From: Lactococcus allomyrinae | GTDB taxonomy: Bacteria > Bacillota > Bacilli > Lactobacillales > Streptococcaceae | Length of the DNA stretch: 64,000 nucleotides | Direction of reading: 5' to 3' | Assembly: GCF_003627095.1 (NCBI RefSeq) | Contig: NZ_CP032627.1 | Coordinates: 434,001 to 498,000, forward strand | In this document: one piece after another, positions 46,787 through 56,284 of the stretch | How positions within the stretch are numbered: the stretch's first letter is position 1 | Layout of the letters: the number at the start of each line of letters is the position of its first letter | The notes under the pieces: generated by a model | The model's database searches: none | The model's input: the letters and a program-made list of their open reading frames with translations, nothing else | Told to the model about the DNA's origin: nothing | Program-made: the position numbers and the translations under genes

Positions 46787-48343
46787 TTGTCAAAACGTGC
46801 ATTAATCAGTGTTTCAGATAAGACGGGGATTGTAGAGTTTGCGGGAGAATTGGTCAAGTTAGGTTGGGAGATTATTTCAACTGGGGGAACAAAAGCGACT
46901 TTGGATACTGCAGAAATTCCGAACGTTTCCGTTGACGATGTGACGGGATTTCCTGAGATGATGGACGGTCGCGTGAAAACGCTGCACCCCTTGGTACATG
47001 GGGCTTTGCTCGGTCGGCGTGATTTGGCGACACATATGGAAGCCATGCGTGAGCATGACATTCAGCCGATTGATCTTGTGATCGTGAACCTTTATCCTTT
47101 CAAGGAAACGCTGCTGGCTGGCGGAAGTTATGAGGAGATGATTGAGAAAATTGACATCGGCGGGCCGTCGATGTTGCGCTCAGCGGCGAAAAATCATGCC
47201 TTTGTCACGGTGCTGACAGACCCAACGGACTACGCGCAAGTGCTGTCAGAGCTGACAGAAAATGGCGAAACTTTGTTTGAAACACGTCAGCAGTTGGCGG
47301 CAAAAGTTTTTCGGCTGACAGCGAGCTATGATGCGTTGATTGCGGATTATTTGGGTAAGGAAATCCATGTGACAGACCCTGAGCGTACAACATTGACTTA
47401 TGATGTCAATCAACGCCTGCGTTACGGCGAAAATGAGCATCAGGCGGCGGTCTTTTATCAGACGGCGCTACCAACGAGTTATTCGATTGCGCAGAGTAAA
47501 CAACTTAACGGAAAAGCGCTTTCTTTCAATAATATTCGTGATGCAGATGCGGCGATTAAAATTGCGCGCGATTTCACAGATGCGCCGACTGTCGTGGCGC
47601 TGAAGCACATGAATCCGTGTGGCATTGGCACGGCGGAGACGATTGAGCAGGCTTGGGATTATGCGTTTGAAGCTGACCCTGTCTCGATTTTTGGCGGCAT
47701 TATCGTGTTGAACCGCGAGGTTGACGCAGCAACGGCTGAAAAAATGCACAAAATTTTCCTTGAAATCATCATTGCACCAAGCTATTCTGATGAAGCCTTA
47801 GAAATTTTGACTATGAAGAAGAAAAACTTGCGCTTGTTGCAACTTGATTTTTCGCAAGCCGAAGTCAGTAAAAAAGAAATGGAATATACGGGTGTGCTTG
47901 GCGGTTTGCTCGTGCAAAATCAGGATGTCATTGTAGAAACCCCGGCAGAATGGACAGTCGCAACGAAAACTCAGCCCACGGCAACGCAGTTTGAAGCTTT
48001 GAAATTTGCATGGAAAGCGGTCAAATTTGTCAAATCAAACGGAATTTTGGTATCCAATGAACATCAGACTTTGGGCGTTGGACCTGGTCAGACCAACCGC
48101 GTCGGCTCAGTTAAACTTGCACTTGAAGCTGCTTTTGACAAACCGTCAGCACTGACAGAAAACGCCGTGCTTGCATCAGATGCTTTCTTCCCCTTCGCTG
48201 ATAACATTGACGAAATCGCAAAATCGGGCGTCAAAGCAATCGTCCAGCCTGGCGGCTCGGTGCGCGACCAAGAGGTCATCGACGCTTGCGATAAGTACGG
48301 GATTGCCATGGTGTTTACTGGGGTGAGACATTTTAGACATTGA
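46787..48343 (+). CDS. purH: Bifunctional AICAR transformylase/IMP cyclohydrolase
   Basis: A 518-residue enzyme for the last two steps to IMP. The N-terminal cyclohydrolase shows [26 protein letters not shown] and [11 protein letters not shown]. The transformylase shows [25 protein letters not shown] and [11 protein letters not shown]. It starts with TTG 46787, preceded by GCGAGGA. A GTCAGCACTGAC copy at 48145 codes SALT, and GTCAGAGCTGAC at 47245 codes SELT. It is monocistronic. Confidence 0.97.
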   Translation: MSKRALISVSDKTGIVEFAGELVKLGWEIISTGGTKATLDTAEIPNVSVDDVTGFPEMMDGRVKTLHPLVHGALLGRRDLATHMEAMREHDIQPIDLVIVNLYPFKETLLAGGSYEEMIEKIDIGGPSMLRSAAKNHAFVTVLTDPTDYAQVLSELTENGETLFETRQQLAAKVFRLTASYDALIADYLGKEIHVTDPERTTLTYDVNQRLRYGENEHQAAVFYQTALPTSYSIAQSKQLNGKALSFNNIRDADAAIKIARDFTDAPTVVALKHMNPCGIGTAETIEQAWDYAFEADPVSIFGGIIVLNREVDAATAEKMHKIFLEIIIAPSYSDEALEILTMKKKNLRLLQLDFSQAEVSKKEMEYTGVLGGLLVQNQDVIVETPAEWTVATKTQPTATQFEALKFAWKAVKFVKSNGILVSNEHQTLGVGPGQTNRVGSVKLALEAAFDKPSALTENAVLASDAFFPFADNIDEIAKSGVKAIVQPGGSVRDQEVIDACDKYGIAMVFTGVRHFRH

Positions 48344-48356
48344 AATCAACTTACAG

Positions 48357-48386
48357 CCTGTCAATTTACTGACAGAGCTGTCTTTT
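48357..48386 (+). terminator. purH terminator
   Basis: CTGTCAATTTACTGACAG forms the stem, followed by AGCTGTCTTTTTTT. Confidence 0.65.
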
Positions 48387-48427
48387 TTTGATAAAATATG
48401 AGATAGAATATTTTCTAAGAAATGAGA

Positions 48428-48722
48428 AAGGAACTGAGTTCGCTTTCCTAGGAGCTAGGAAATTAGATAAAATGGAACCCTACACTACGTGCAGAACCTC
48501 ATTTTCCTATTTCGCCTTTGTTGGCTCCGTTGCCCATTCTCGCTATGGTGCTACGTGCTTCGCATGCCGTTCTACGAACGGTCTCTCTGTCCGTTTGCTT
48601 AACTGCTAAAGCAGCAAGAGCAAAAGGCAAAGCACCAAGTCGCAGTGGCAACCGACTAAAGTCGGAAGTTCAAATCGCAAGCGCTAAAGCGCTAAGACCC
48701 TAGGGCGGGCTCACATTTTATT
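48428..48722 (+). repeat. Dispersed hairpin repeat before the HAD gene
   Basis: The copy starts AACTGAGTTCGC and ends GCTCACATTTTATT at the gene start. An imperfect hairpin (arm GAGCTAGGAAATTAGATAAA) spans about 48451-48527. Three TAAA-loop stems follow: CTGCTAAAGCAG, CCGACTAAAGTCGG and AGCGCTAAAGCGCT. The last 45 bp match the clpB leader copy. No gene is present. Confidence 0.75.
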
Positions 48723-49415
48723 ATGACGGTACTACTTTTTGATATTGACAACACTCTCCTTGATTTTGACAAGGCTGAGTATGATGCATTGGGCAAGATT
48801 TTTGCGCATTATCATATCGCTGATACGGCTGAAAATCGGGCGATTTATTCACGAGAAAATAAGGCGCTTTGGCGGATTCATGAGTCGGGCGGAATGTCGC
48901 GCGAGGCATTGACTTCGACGCGGTTTGTAAAGGCTTTTGAGGCGCTGAATGTTTGGTCTGATGAGCTTAATGGTGTCGCGATTGATGCGGAATATCAGAC
49001 CTATTTGTCGGAAGGGCATGAGCTGATGAGCCATGCAAAAGAATTGCTGTCAGTGCTGACAGAGCGCCGTCAGGAGATGTATGTTGTCAGCAATGGCACT
49101 TCACGTGTGTCGCGTCCTCGTATTGTGGAAGCGGGGATTGCCGAATACTTCCAAGAAATTTTTATTAGCGAAGAAGTAGGGGCGCATAAGCCTTCTCGCG
49201 AATTTTTCGACCGTGTATTTGCGCAGATTGATAGCGCGGAACGTAAGGAATTTACGATTGTCGGTGATAGCCTTGCGACGGACATTTTGGGTGGACGAAA
49301 CGCTGGGATTCATACGGTTTGGTATAATCCAAAGCATCTCGTATATTCAGAAGATATTAAGCCTGAGCGTGAGATTTCTGATTTGTTAGAGATTTTGGAG
49401 CTGGTAGGAGAATAA
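48723..49415 (+). CDS. HAD-family pyrimidine nucleotidase (YjjG/YfnB type)
   Basis: A 230-residue phosphatase. HAD motif I is LLFDIDNTLLDF with the nucleophile Asp, motif II VVSNGTSRV, motif III Lys in HKPSREFFD, motif IV IVGDSLATDILGG. The helical cap insert and IDNTLLDF form fit YjjG/YfnB enzymes that act on non-canonical pyrimidine nucleotides; that specificity is by resemblance. No clear Shine-Dalgarno precedes ATG 48723, because the repeat element reaches the start. Its 3' 45 bp are duplicated at 21605. Confidence 0.85.
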   Translation: MTVLLFDIDNTLLDFDKAEYDALGKIFAHYHIADTAENRAIYSRENKALWRIHESGGMSREALTSTRFVKAFEALNVWSDELNGVAIDAEYQTYLSEGHELMSHAKELLSVLTERRQEMYVVSNGTSRVSRPRIVEAGIAEYFQEIFISEEVGAHKPSREFFDRVFAQIDSAERKEFTIVGDSLATDILGGRNAGIHTVWYNPKHLVYSEDIKPEREISDLLEILELVGE

Positions 49416-49417
49416 GA

Positions 49418-49442
49418 AAAAGCGCTCAATTGAGCGCTTTTA
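49418..49442 (+). terminator. HAD-gene terminator
   Basis: AAAAAGCGCT and AGCGCTTTT with loop CAATTG. It can also serve the converging SDR gene. Confidence 0.8.
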
Positions 49443-49456
49443 GTATAGTATTTTCC

Positions 49457-50431
49457 TTAATAATCCCATCCAGTCGCACTTACAGAAATTTCCCAGAGCC
49501 TGTCAGCAGCTTTTGGGTCAATCGAGTGCTGACGGACACCGCCGCCAAAGTTGTCAGCTTCGCTGTCTATCATCAGTCTTGCAATATTTACATCCTCACA
49601 GTAAATGCCACCTCTGTCTGCAAGATTAGGACTAACCGCTGCCCAAACCTGTGTTGCCGCACCTTGCCGAATGGTTTTGAAATAGCGATATTTGCTCCGG
49701 TCAAAGCCAGTTTTTAGAGCTTGAAAAAAGACAGGAAGATGAATCAAGCCAAGTTTGTCAGCGACTGTGCGCAGCCAAGGGGCGATATGAAATTGCTCGC
49801 GGCCGATATTTGTTAGCGGAATCATGCCAGGATGAACGGCGAAAGCGCGAATCCCGTCTTTTTGTCCGCGTTCGTCAAGCTTGACGGTGAACAGGACATT
49901 TGCCGTTTTAGATTGCTGATAGCCGATTTGAGGGCTGTAAGTACTTTCGTCAGTAAAGTTCCAGTCTGTCAGCAACGGTGTGGACTGTTGCGCGCGACTG
50001 GAAACCGTGATGACACGGGCATTTTCAGCTGCTTTTAGCAAGCGCAAAAGCTCCAACGTTAATTGAAAATGTCCGAGATGATTGGTCGCAAAGTGTGACT
50101 CAATCCCGCGCTCATCACGCCGTAGCGGCACATACATGATCCCAGCTGAATTGACCAAAATATCAATCTTGGCAAATTGACTTTTGACCTTGTCAGCAAA
50201 CGCATGAATGCTGACAGGATTCTGTAAGTCCATCGGCAAGATTGTCAAATTTGACAGATCTATAAGCGCTGCCTGCGCCACATCAAGCCGTCTGGCAGGG
50301 ACGATGACTTGCGCGCCAGCAGCGACAAATTGCTTGACCGTCTCAAGTCCAACGCCCGAATAACCGCCCGTTACCAGCGCAATTTTCCCCGTCAGGTCAA
50401 TGTCTTTCATCACTTGTTTTGCAGTCGTCAA
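49457..50431 (-). CDS. SDR oxidoreductase with a possible N-terminal frameshift
   Basis: About 324 residues. The Rossmann motif is TGGYSGVG, then NSAG and the YQQSK catalytic Tyr-Lys, the pattern of retinol-dehydrogenase/WW-oxidoreductase-like SDRs. As read the frame begins at TTG 50431 without a ribosome site. A good AAGGAGCG with ATG lies at 50450 but one base out of frame (MNQQIPF...). Removing one G near 50429 would join them as MNQQIPFTTAKQVMKDI. So the gene may carry a frameshift. It is divergent from a broken tetR. Confidence 0.75.
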   Translation of the reverse strand: MTTAKQVMKDIDLTGKIALVTGGYSGVGLETVKQFVAAGAQVIVPARRLDVAQAALIDLSNLTILPMDLQNPVSIHAFADKVKSQFAKIDILVNSAGIMYVPLRRDERGIESHFATNHLGHFQLTLELLRLLKAAENARVITVSSRAQQSTPLLTDWNFTDESTYSPQIGYQQSKTANVLFTVKLDERGQKDGIRAFAVHPGMIPLTNIGREQFHIAPWLRTVADKLGLIHLPVFFQALKTGFDRSKYRYFKTIRQGAATQVWAAVSPNLADRGGIYCEDVNIARLMIDSEADNFGGGVRQHSIDPKAADRLWEISVSATGWDY

Positions 50432-50556
50432 ATGGAATTTGTTGATTCATTTTTTCGCTCCTTATGATATGATACAAGTGTAACGGTTTGAATATCGTTT
50501 TTCAAGATAAACCGACTGTCAAAGCACTAAAATTGACAGTTTCAAAGGAGTGTAAC

Positions 50557-51087
50557 ATGATCGAGCGCAAAAATCAGTATCAAGCTTTTCACGAATTTAT
50601 TGTCACGGCGACCATGCAATGTTTGGATACGCGCACAATTTCAGAGTTGTCAGTTACCGAGATCTGCGAGCGGGCAGGTGTCAGTCGCATGGCATTCTAT
50701 CGCCATTTCAAGAGCAAAGAGCAGGTGGTGCTGGAGTATTTCACACCAATATATGGTGATTTTTTGATAAGTTTATCGGAGTTGACAGAAATCAACAGCC
50801 AAATCTTTGCCGAACAACTCGTTGATTTCTTTGCCAGTCAAGGTGCTGAAATCAGAAAAGCCACGCAATCAGGCTATTATCTCCTGATTTTTCAAGTCTT
50901 CACCGAAAAACTCGCCGAATTTTATGACAAAACAACGACTTGGGAAGACTACGTCAGCACCAAACGCTAATGGTGGAACGATTTCATGGCAGCAGGTCTA
51001 TTTTATGTCTTGGGAAATTGGGCAAAACACAACGGACCCGAAACGCGTGAAGAAGTGATAAAAATGGTGATTGAATTTCATGAATGA
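50557..51087 (+). pseudogene. TetR-family regulator interrupted by a stop codon
   Basis: ATG 50557 follows AAAGGAG. The helix-turn-helix reads SVTEICERAGVSRMAFYRHFKSKEQ. At 50968-50970 an in-frame TAA ends the frame after 137 codons. The same frame continues with WWNDFMAAGLFYVLGNWAKH to TGA at 51087, which looks like the normal TetR C-terminal helix. A single substitution (for example from TAT or CAA) explains it. It would have controlled the divergent SDR gene; DNA binding may survive, ligand binding less likely. Confidence 0.8.
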
Positions 51088-51094
51088 TTGAATA

Positions 51095-51134
51095 AAAACA
51101 GCTCTATTTCGCATTAGAAATAGAGCTGTTTTTT
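51095..51134 (+). terminator. Terminator after the tetR remnant
   Basis: AAAACAGCTCTATTTC and GAAATAGAGCTGTTTTTT form a 16-bp stem. Bases 51138-51290 hold nothing I recognise. Confidence 0.88.
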
Positions 51135-51290
51135 ATCAAAGTAAAAGAGTGCTAACACCCCTACCTTCTGAAGTCACTAACTTTGAATTTTGTTCGCTTG
51201 CCATAGGGCAAGGCTTCTTGGAGAAGGTGACCTCATATCGAAGATATTAAATTCAGTTAAGGGTTGAAACTCTCAGAATAAGTCTTGACG

Positions 51291-51803
51291 TCATTGGTTC
51301 TCAGCAGTAGAATTGCCATTATTTCCCATACCACTCGGCATTAACATGATTGTTTTTGCTGTTTTTGATGTGCTATTTGTTGGGACAATTACGACATTTG
51401 AGTCTGTGGTGACATCGTTAAGACTTGCGCCGTTTGATGAATCATCAGATGATGAGCTACTAGTTCCATCTTGATTTGGTCCTTGTCCCATCTGAGCTTC
51501 CTGAACACTTGTGCTACTATTGATTGTGAAAGTTTCAGACGAGCCAGACCTTGTTTTGATAGTAATTGACGACGAGCTTATCGCACTGACCGTTCCCATA
51601 TCGCCATTTTGCCTATTGCCAGCGAATCCGCCTGATTGTCCTTTAGTAAAATTCGCCGAAGTTTTGCTATTGGCATGACTCTGTCCGACAAAGTAACCGC
51701 CAGCAAACCCACCTGCACCAAAGATTATCGCGAGCATTATAGTCAGAATCAATAGAGGAGTCATACTCTTTTTTCTTGTCCTAGCCTGATAGTTATTACT
51801 CAA
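51291..51803 (-). CDS. Membrane-anchored extracellular protein, DUF5666-like
   Basis: A 170-residue protein. A basic start and one membrane segment (about residues 16-38) anchor it; the rest is outside the cell and rich in Ser, Asn and Gly. GTVSAISSSSITIKTRSGS with FTINSST is the beta-repeat of DUF5666-type domains. It starts with TTG 51803 after AAGGAGAG. Function unknown. Confidence 0.7.
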   Translation of the reverse strand: MSNNYQARTRKKSMTPLLILTIMLAIIFGAGGFAGGYFVGQSHANSKTSANFTKGQSGGFAGNRQNGDMGTVSAISSSSITIKTRSGSSETFTINSSTSVQEAQMGQGPNQDGTSSSSSDDSSNGASLNDVTTDSNVVIVPTNSTSKTAKTIMLMPSGMGNNGNSTAENQ

Positions 51804-51995
51804 TTTCTCTCCTTTTTGTCTAATAATGTATATATTTTACTAGGTAAATCTTTCAATTCTCTTAATTCATTCTTTGCCCGAGCTTAACACATCTATATTT
51901 TTTTTGATATGAATGACTTTTTGTTAAAATATTAATTAGAATAAAATGAGAATTCCTCTGAAAAATAGCGACAGAAAATAACAAGGAGAAAAAAG

Positions 51996-52361
51996 ATGAA
52001 ACAAGCGATTGATGCTTACTTGCAAGCAAAAATTGGTGCAGAAAAAGATTTTCAGACTGATTGGGAAGCACATCGTTATCTAGTCCGTGGGAAAATGTTT
52101 GCCATGCACGCGACTGATAAAAATGGGAGAGAAATTTTGACCCTCAAACTCTTGCCCGAACACGCAGAAGAATTGCGTGAGCTACATAAGGATAAAATTA
52201 TTGCAGGTTATTATATGAATAAAAGGCATTGGAACAGCATTTATCTCGCAGAAAATCTATCTGATGAACTCATCAAAAAGATGATTGACGAGTCTTATCG
52301 GCTGATTCTTGGAGGATTTAAAAAGAAAATACAGCGTGAAATCGAAGAAGGAGAAACATGA
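51996..52361 (+). CDS. MmcQ/YjbR-family protein
   Basis: A 121-residue protein of the CyaY-like YjbR fold. RYLVRGKMFAMHATDKNGRE, LTLKLLPEHAEELRE and the late MNKRHWNSIYL are the family pattern. The role is not known; DNA binding has been proposed for the family. CAAGGAG precedes the ATG. It overlaps the ABC ATPase gene and probably shares its transcript. Confidence 0.85.
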   Translation: MKQAIDAYLQAKIGAEKDFQTDWEAHRYLVRGKMFAMHATDKNGREILTLKLLPEHAEELRELHKDKIIAGYYMNKRHWNSIYLAENLSDELIKKMIDESYRLILGGFKKKIQREIEEGET

Positions 52362-53065
52362 TGATAGAAATTCAAGATTTGAAAAAGTCCTATGGCAATA
52401 ATCAAGTTTTAAAAGGTGTCAATCTGACGATTGAGAAAGGCTCTTGTACGGCACTTGTCGGTAATAATGGCTCTGGAAAATCAACAATTGTTGATATTAT
52501 CACAAAGTCTAAAAAGGCAAATAGTGGACAAATCAACTATGACTTTGATGAGCAAAAACTTTTTGAGCATATTGGTGTGCAGCTTCAAAATGCTGACTTT
52601 GACCAGCGCTTAAAGGTCAAGGAAATCATTCGACTGTGGCGTGATATTTATGGAGAGCCAGACGCTGAAATTGCACGATTTATAAAGATTTTAGGTATTG
52701 ATGAAATCATGAATCAGCGTTCAACGAAGTTATCTGGTGGACAAAAACAGAAATTGAGTATTTTACTTTCTGTTTTTCATCAGCCAGAGTTGTTAATTTT
52801 GGATGAGTTGACGACAGGATTGGATGCGGCGACACGTGAAGATGTGCGTGAGTTTATTCGTGAATATAATAACAAAGGTAAAACAGTCTTTATCGTCAGC
52901 CATTATATGGACGAGGTTGAAGCGCTCTGTGACTATGTTCATTTCCTCAAAGAGGGTGTGATTTTTGAATCAGGAAATCCAAAAGCGCTACTGGTTAAGC
53001 ATGATGTGAAAAACTTACAAGAGTTTGTCCGAAAAAATATGAGAAAGGAGATAAACCATGTTTAA
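52361..53065 (+). CDS. ABC transporter ATP-binding protein (ABC-2 type)
   Basis: A 234-residue ATPase. Walker A is GNNGSGKST, signature LSGGQKQKLSI, Walker B LLILDELTTGLD (Leu in place of the usual Pro after the Glu) and the His switch IVSHYMDE. ATG 52361 has GGAG 7 bases upstream; an adjacent ATG at 52358 is possible. It overlaps the permease gene by 8 bp. Substrate unknown; such pairs often export drugs, peptides or lipids. Confidence 0.9.
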   Translation: MIEIQDLKKSYGNNQVLKGVNLTIEKGSCTALVGNNGSGKSTIVDIITKSKKANSGQINYDFDEQKLFEHIGVQLQNADFDQRLKVKEIIRLWRDIYGEPDAEIARFIKILGIDEIMNQRSTKLSGGQKQKLSILLSVFHQPELLILDELTTGLDAATREDVREFIREYNNKGKTVFIVSHYMDEVEALCDYVHFLKEGVIFESGNPKALLVKHDVKNLQEFVRKNMRKEINHV

Positions 53066-53771
53066 AGGATTGATGAAATACCACTTTACTGTACTGTCGC
53101 GAGATTATCTGAATGTACTCTTTGGATTAGCGCTTCCTTTTGTTATGCTTTTTGCGTTGAGTCAGCAAATCCCAGAAGCTGAACTTTCGGCTTTTCTTGA
53201 AAGCCACTTTGTTGTTTGGCTGTTTATTTCAGGAATGGTTTTGACTTTTTTTGGTGTTGCATGGGGGCATATTCATACCAGAAAAACTCGCTTTCTTCGC
53301 CGTTTACGTATGACACCAGTGACAGCAAAAGATTTTCTGCTCACAGGATTTACAGCTTGCCTGCCAATTTTAGCGACAATGGCAATTGCTTTGCTTGCTG
53401 TGATGAACTTACAAATGGGGAAAGACTTGAGTGGAAGAAATTGGTTGAGCTTTGGTCTTACACTATTAATCGGTTTTGTCATGTGTTATCTGATGAGTAT
53501 GTTTATGGCGAATGTTGTTCCTAATGCTAAAATGTCAGAGTCACTGATGTATATTGGATTTTTTGGACTGATTGGTCTCTTACAATTTCAACAGATTTTT
53601 CCTGAAAATGTAAGGCAAATTTTGGACTATCTGCCCAATTTTAGTGCGTTAGAGATGATGATGACGGCATGGACAGGTGGTAATATTTTTGTAGGTGGAG
53701 CGCTTTACATTACGCTTGCTTGGATTATCGTCTTTGGATTACTTACTGTGAAATTTTTCAAATATGAATGA
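53058..53771 (+). CDS. ABC-2 type transporter permease
   Basis: A 237-residue membrane protein with six hydrophobic segments. The N-terminal FKGLMKYHFTVLSRDYLNVLFGLALP and the final membrane helix after LPNFSALEMMMTAW fit the ABC-2 permease family. It forms an exporter with the ATPase before it. Its stop lies 10 bp before the purD PurBox. Confidence 0.88.
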   Translation: MFKGLMKYHFTVLSRDYLNVLFGLALPFVMLFALSQQIPEAELSAFLESHFVVWLFISGMVLTFFGVAWGHIHTRKTRFLRRLRMTPVTAKDFLLTGFTACLPILATMAIALLAVMNLQMGKDLSGRNWLSFGLTLLIGFVMCYLMSMFMANVVPNAKMSESLMYIGFFGLIGLLQFQQIFPENVRQILDYLPNFSALEMMMTAWTGGNIFVGGALYITLAWIIVFGLLTVKFFKYE

Positions 53772-53780
53772 AAGCTATTT

Positions 53781-53852
53781 CCGAACAATAATAAGATAAA
53801 AAAGGTTGACTTCAGACTCAGGCTTTTTTATTTTTGTCGTTCGGGCTAAAAT
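53781..53852 (+). promoter_or_regulatory. purD promoter with PurBox and embedded terminator
   Basis: CCGAACAAT (53781-53789) lies 66 bp before -10 TAAAAT (53847-53852). An inverted degenerate box GTCGTTCGG is at 53836-53844. The terminator AAAAAAGGTTGA/TCAGGCTTTTTT (53799-53828) ends the ABC operon between them. Confidence 0.82.
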
Positions 53853-53858
53853 GAAAGT

Positions 53859-55106
53859 ATGAATAAAAAAATGAGAATTTTGGTGATTGGTAGTGGTGGA
53901 CGTGAACATGCGATTGCAAAGAAGTTTACGCAGAGCGCTCAGGTAAGTGAGGTTTTTTGCGCACCAGGTAACGCTGGCATGAAAAAAGACGGAATTCATA
54001 TTATCAATATTTCCGAACTTGATAATGAAAATTTAGTAAAATTTGCCCTAAATCAAAACATTGATTTGACTTTTGTTGGTCCCGAAACAGCCTTGATGAA
54101 TGGGGTGGCGGATTGCTTTGTGGCAGCTCATTTACGTGTTTTTGGACCAACAAAAACGGCGGCCGAGATTGAGGGCTCAAAAGATTTTGCCAAGCGACTC
54201 ATGAAAAAATATAGAGTGCCAACAGCGGACTATGCGACTTTTGAAGGGTTGGACGAGGCATTAGATTATGTGCGAGAAAAGGGCGCACCGATTGTCATCA
54301 AAGCTGACGGTTTGGCAGCTGGCAAGGGTGTGACGGTGGCAATGGACTTGCCCTCTGCTGAGGTAGCTCTGACTGATATTTTTGAGGATGAGCGAGGCAA
54401 AGTTGTCATTGAGGAATTTTTAGATGGCGAGGAGTTTTCTTTGTTTAGCTTTGTGCATGAGGGCAAGATTTATCCAATGCCGATTGCGCAAGATCACAAG
54501 CGTGCTTTTGATGGCGACAAAGGCCCGAATACTGGGGGGATGGGGGCTTATTCGCCTGTTTTACATCTTTCACAAAGTGTGGTAGATGAAGCACTTGAGC
54601 GTGTTGTTAGACCAACAGTTGCAGGTCTAATTTCTGAGGGGAAATCCTTTACTGGCGTGCTTTATGCGGGTTTGATTTTGACTGCTAATGGCGTGAAAAC
54701 GATAGAGTTTAATGCTCGTTTTGGTGACCCTGAGACGCAGGTCGTTTTACCGCGCTTGACAAGTGATTTGGCGCTAGCGCTTGATGCGATTTTGGATGGA
54801 CGCGAGCCAGAGCTGACTTGGCTTGAAAATGGTGTCACGCTTGGCGTTGTCGTGGCTTCTGATGGTTATCCTGTAACAAGTACGAAAGATCTGGAAATAC
54901 CAAATATTCCAGCTGATTTAAACGTTTATTATGCAGGCGTTGCCGAAAAAAATGGCAAGCTTGTGTCGAATGGCGGGCGTGTTTATTTGGTCTCGGAAAC
55001 GGGAGCAGATGTGTCCTCTGCGCAAAAATCGGTTTATGAGAAGTTGGCGAAATTGGATAATGGCGGAATGTTTTATCGGCATGATATTGGGTCGCGCGGC
55101 TTATGA
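53859..55106 (+). CDS. purD: GAR synthetase
   Basis: A 415-residue ATP-grasp ligase that joins glycine to phosphoribosylamine. ILVIGSGGREHAIA opens the N-domain. APIVIKADGLAAGKGVTVA and NTGGMGAYSP are ATP-grasp motifs; EFNARFGDPETQVVLPR binds metal. ATG 53859 begins 7 bases after the -10, so the mRNA would start at or next to the start codon (leaderless). An in-frame ATG lies at codon 5. The next gene overlaps by 4 bp. Confidence 0.96.
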   Translation: MNKKMRILVIGSGGREHAIAKKFTQSAQVSEVFCAPGNAGMKKDGIHIINISELDNENLVKFALNQNIDLTFVGPETALMNGVADCFVAAHLRVFGPTKTAAEIEGSKDFAKRLMKKYRVPTADYATFEGLDEALDYVREKGAPIVIKADGLAAGKGVTVAMDLPSAEVALTDIFEDERGKVVIEEFLDGEEFSLFSFVHEGKIYPMPIAQDHKRAFDGDKGPNTGGMGAYSPVLHLSQSVVDEALERVVRPTVAGLISEGKSFTGVLYAGLILTANGVKTIEFNARFGDPETQVVLPRLTSDLALALDAILDGREPELTWLENGVTLGVVVASDGYPVTSTKDLEIPNIPADLNVYYAGVAEKNGKLVSNGGRVYLVSETGADVSSAQKSVYEKLAKLDNGGMFYRHDIGSRGL

Positions 55107-55513
55107 GTAAATTCCTTGTGAGTGCCTGTCTAGCAGGTTTTCCTTGCCGATATGACGGAAAGGCAAAAACTGACCCTGAAGTTGTCAAATTGGTCAAACA
55201 AGGACTCGCAATTCCGATTTGTCCCGAACAAATTGGCGGCTTGCCTACGCCACGTCCTGCAGCGGAGCTTGTAGGACAACGAATTTTGAGCGCTACTGGA
55301 GAAGATTTTACTGAAAATTTTGTGCGAGGAGCGCAAGAAACATTGCGTTTGGCGCAAGAATTTGGCTGCACAAAAGCCATTCTAAAATCAGGCAGCCCGT
55401 CTTGCGGCTTTGGACAAATTTATGACGGCACATTTTCTGGAAAAATGACAGCGGGAATGGGAATTACGGCGCGTTTGCTATGGGAAAATGGTTTTGAAGT
55501 GGAGAGTAGATGA
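55103..55513 (+). CDS. DUF523 protein
   Basis: A 136-residue protein. SACLAGFPCRYDG, PICPEQIGGLPTPRP and ILKSGSPSCGFGQIYDG are the family blocks, with four conserved Cys that suggest metal or cofactor binding. The biochemical role is not established. It overlaps purD and the HAD gene by 4 bp each, so it is part of the purD transcript. Confidence 0.88.
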   Translation: MSKFLVSACLAGFPCRYDGKAKTDPEVVKLVKQGLAIPICPEQIGGLPTPRPAAELVGQRILSATGEDFTENFVRGAQETLRLAQEFGCTKAILKSGSPSCGFGQIYDGTFSGKMTAGMGITARLLWENGFEVESR

Positions 55514-56265
55514 TTTTTGTTTTTGACCTTGACGGAACGATTTGTTTTGATGGTGTAAAAATCTCTGATGACATTCTGTCAGCACTAACAACGCTTGAAA
55601 AACGGGGGCATCCACTCGTTTTTGCTTCCGCTCGTCCTGTCAGAGATATGCTTTCTTTACTTGAGATGTTTCCAAGTCAATTTCTGATTGGTGGTAATGG
55701 TTCGATTGTTCGGAATTTTGGTCAGATTGAAGTTGTTCAAGAGATTTCAGATTCGGATTTTGAATATCTAAAGCGACTGATTAAATCAAATGATTTGGAC
55801 TATTTGGTTGATGGTCAGTGGAACTATTCATTAAAAAATAGAAATGATGAAAAAACGAACATTAATTGCAAAGTTGATGCGAACCATTTAGCGAAAAATG
55901 TATCTATGAATGAACTGACAAATATCATCAAATGTAGCTTGCTAAATCTGTCAGTGCTGACAGAAATTGAGGGAGGACTGTCAGATTTGACAGTGGAAAT
56001 CAAACGTGATGATGAGACTCAAAGTCTTGATTTGACAGCAAAAAATGTCAATAAATATACGACTTTTCGGAATTATTTTCCGCAAGAACCCTATGTTGCA
56101 ATTGGAAATGATGAGAATGACATTGAGCTTTTGAGAAATGCAAAGATTTCAGTAGCAGTGGGCAACCACTCTGAGCTTGATTTCGCAGATTTTCATATGA
56201 CAGAAAAAAATATTGCACAATTTTTGCTGAATTTCAGAGCATTCAAAGTTAGCGAAAAATCTTAA
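55510..56265 (+). CDS. HAD-IIB (Cof-type) phosphatase
   Basis: A 251-residue hydrolase. Motif [14 protein letters not shown], motif [12 protein letters not shown] and motif [20 protein letters not shown] are present, with a C2-type cap between. Cof phosphatases act on sugar phosphates or cofactors; the substrate here is unknown. It overlaps the DUF523 gene by 4 bp. Two copies of the dispersed palindrome (55950, 55980) code LSVLT and LSDLT inside the cap. Confidence 0.87.
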   Translation: MIFVFDLDGTICFDGVKISDDILSALTTLEKRGHPLVFASARPVRDMLSLLEMFPSQFLIGGNGSIVRNFGQIEVVQEISDSDFEYLKRLIKSNDLDYLVDGQWNYSLKNRNDEKTNINCKVDANHLAKNVSMNELTNIIKCSLLNLSVLTEIEGGLSDLTVEIKRDDETQSLDLTAKNVNKYTTFRNYFPQEPYVAIGNDENDIELLRNAKISVAVGNHSELDFADFHMTEKNIAQFLLNFRAFKVSEKS

Positions 56266-56284
56266 AGGACTTAAAGGAGAAAAA

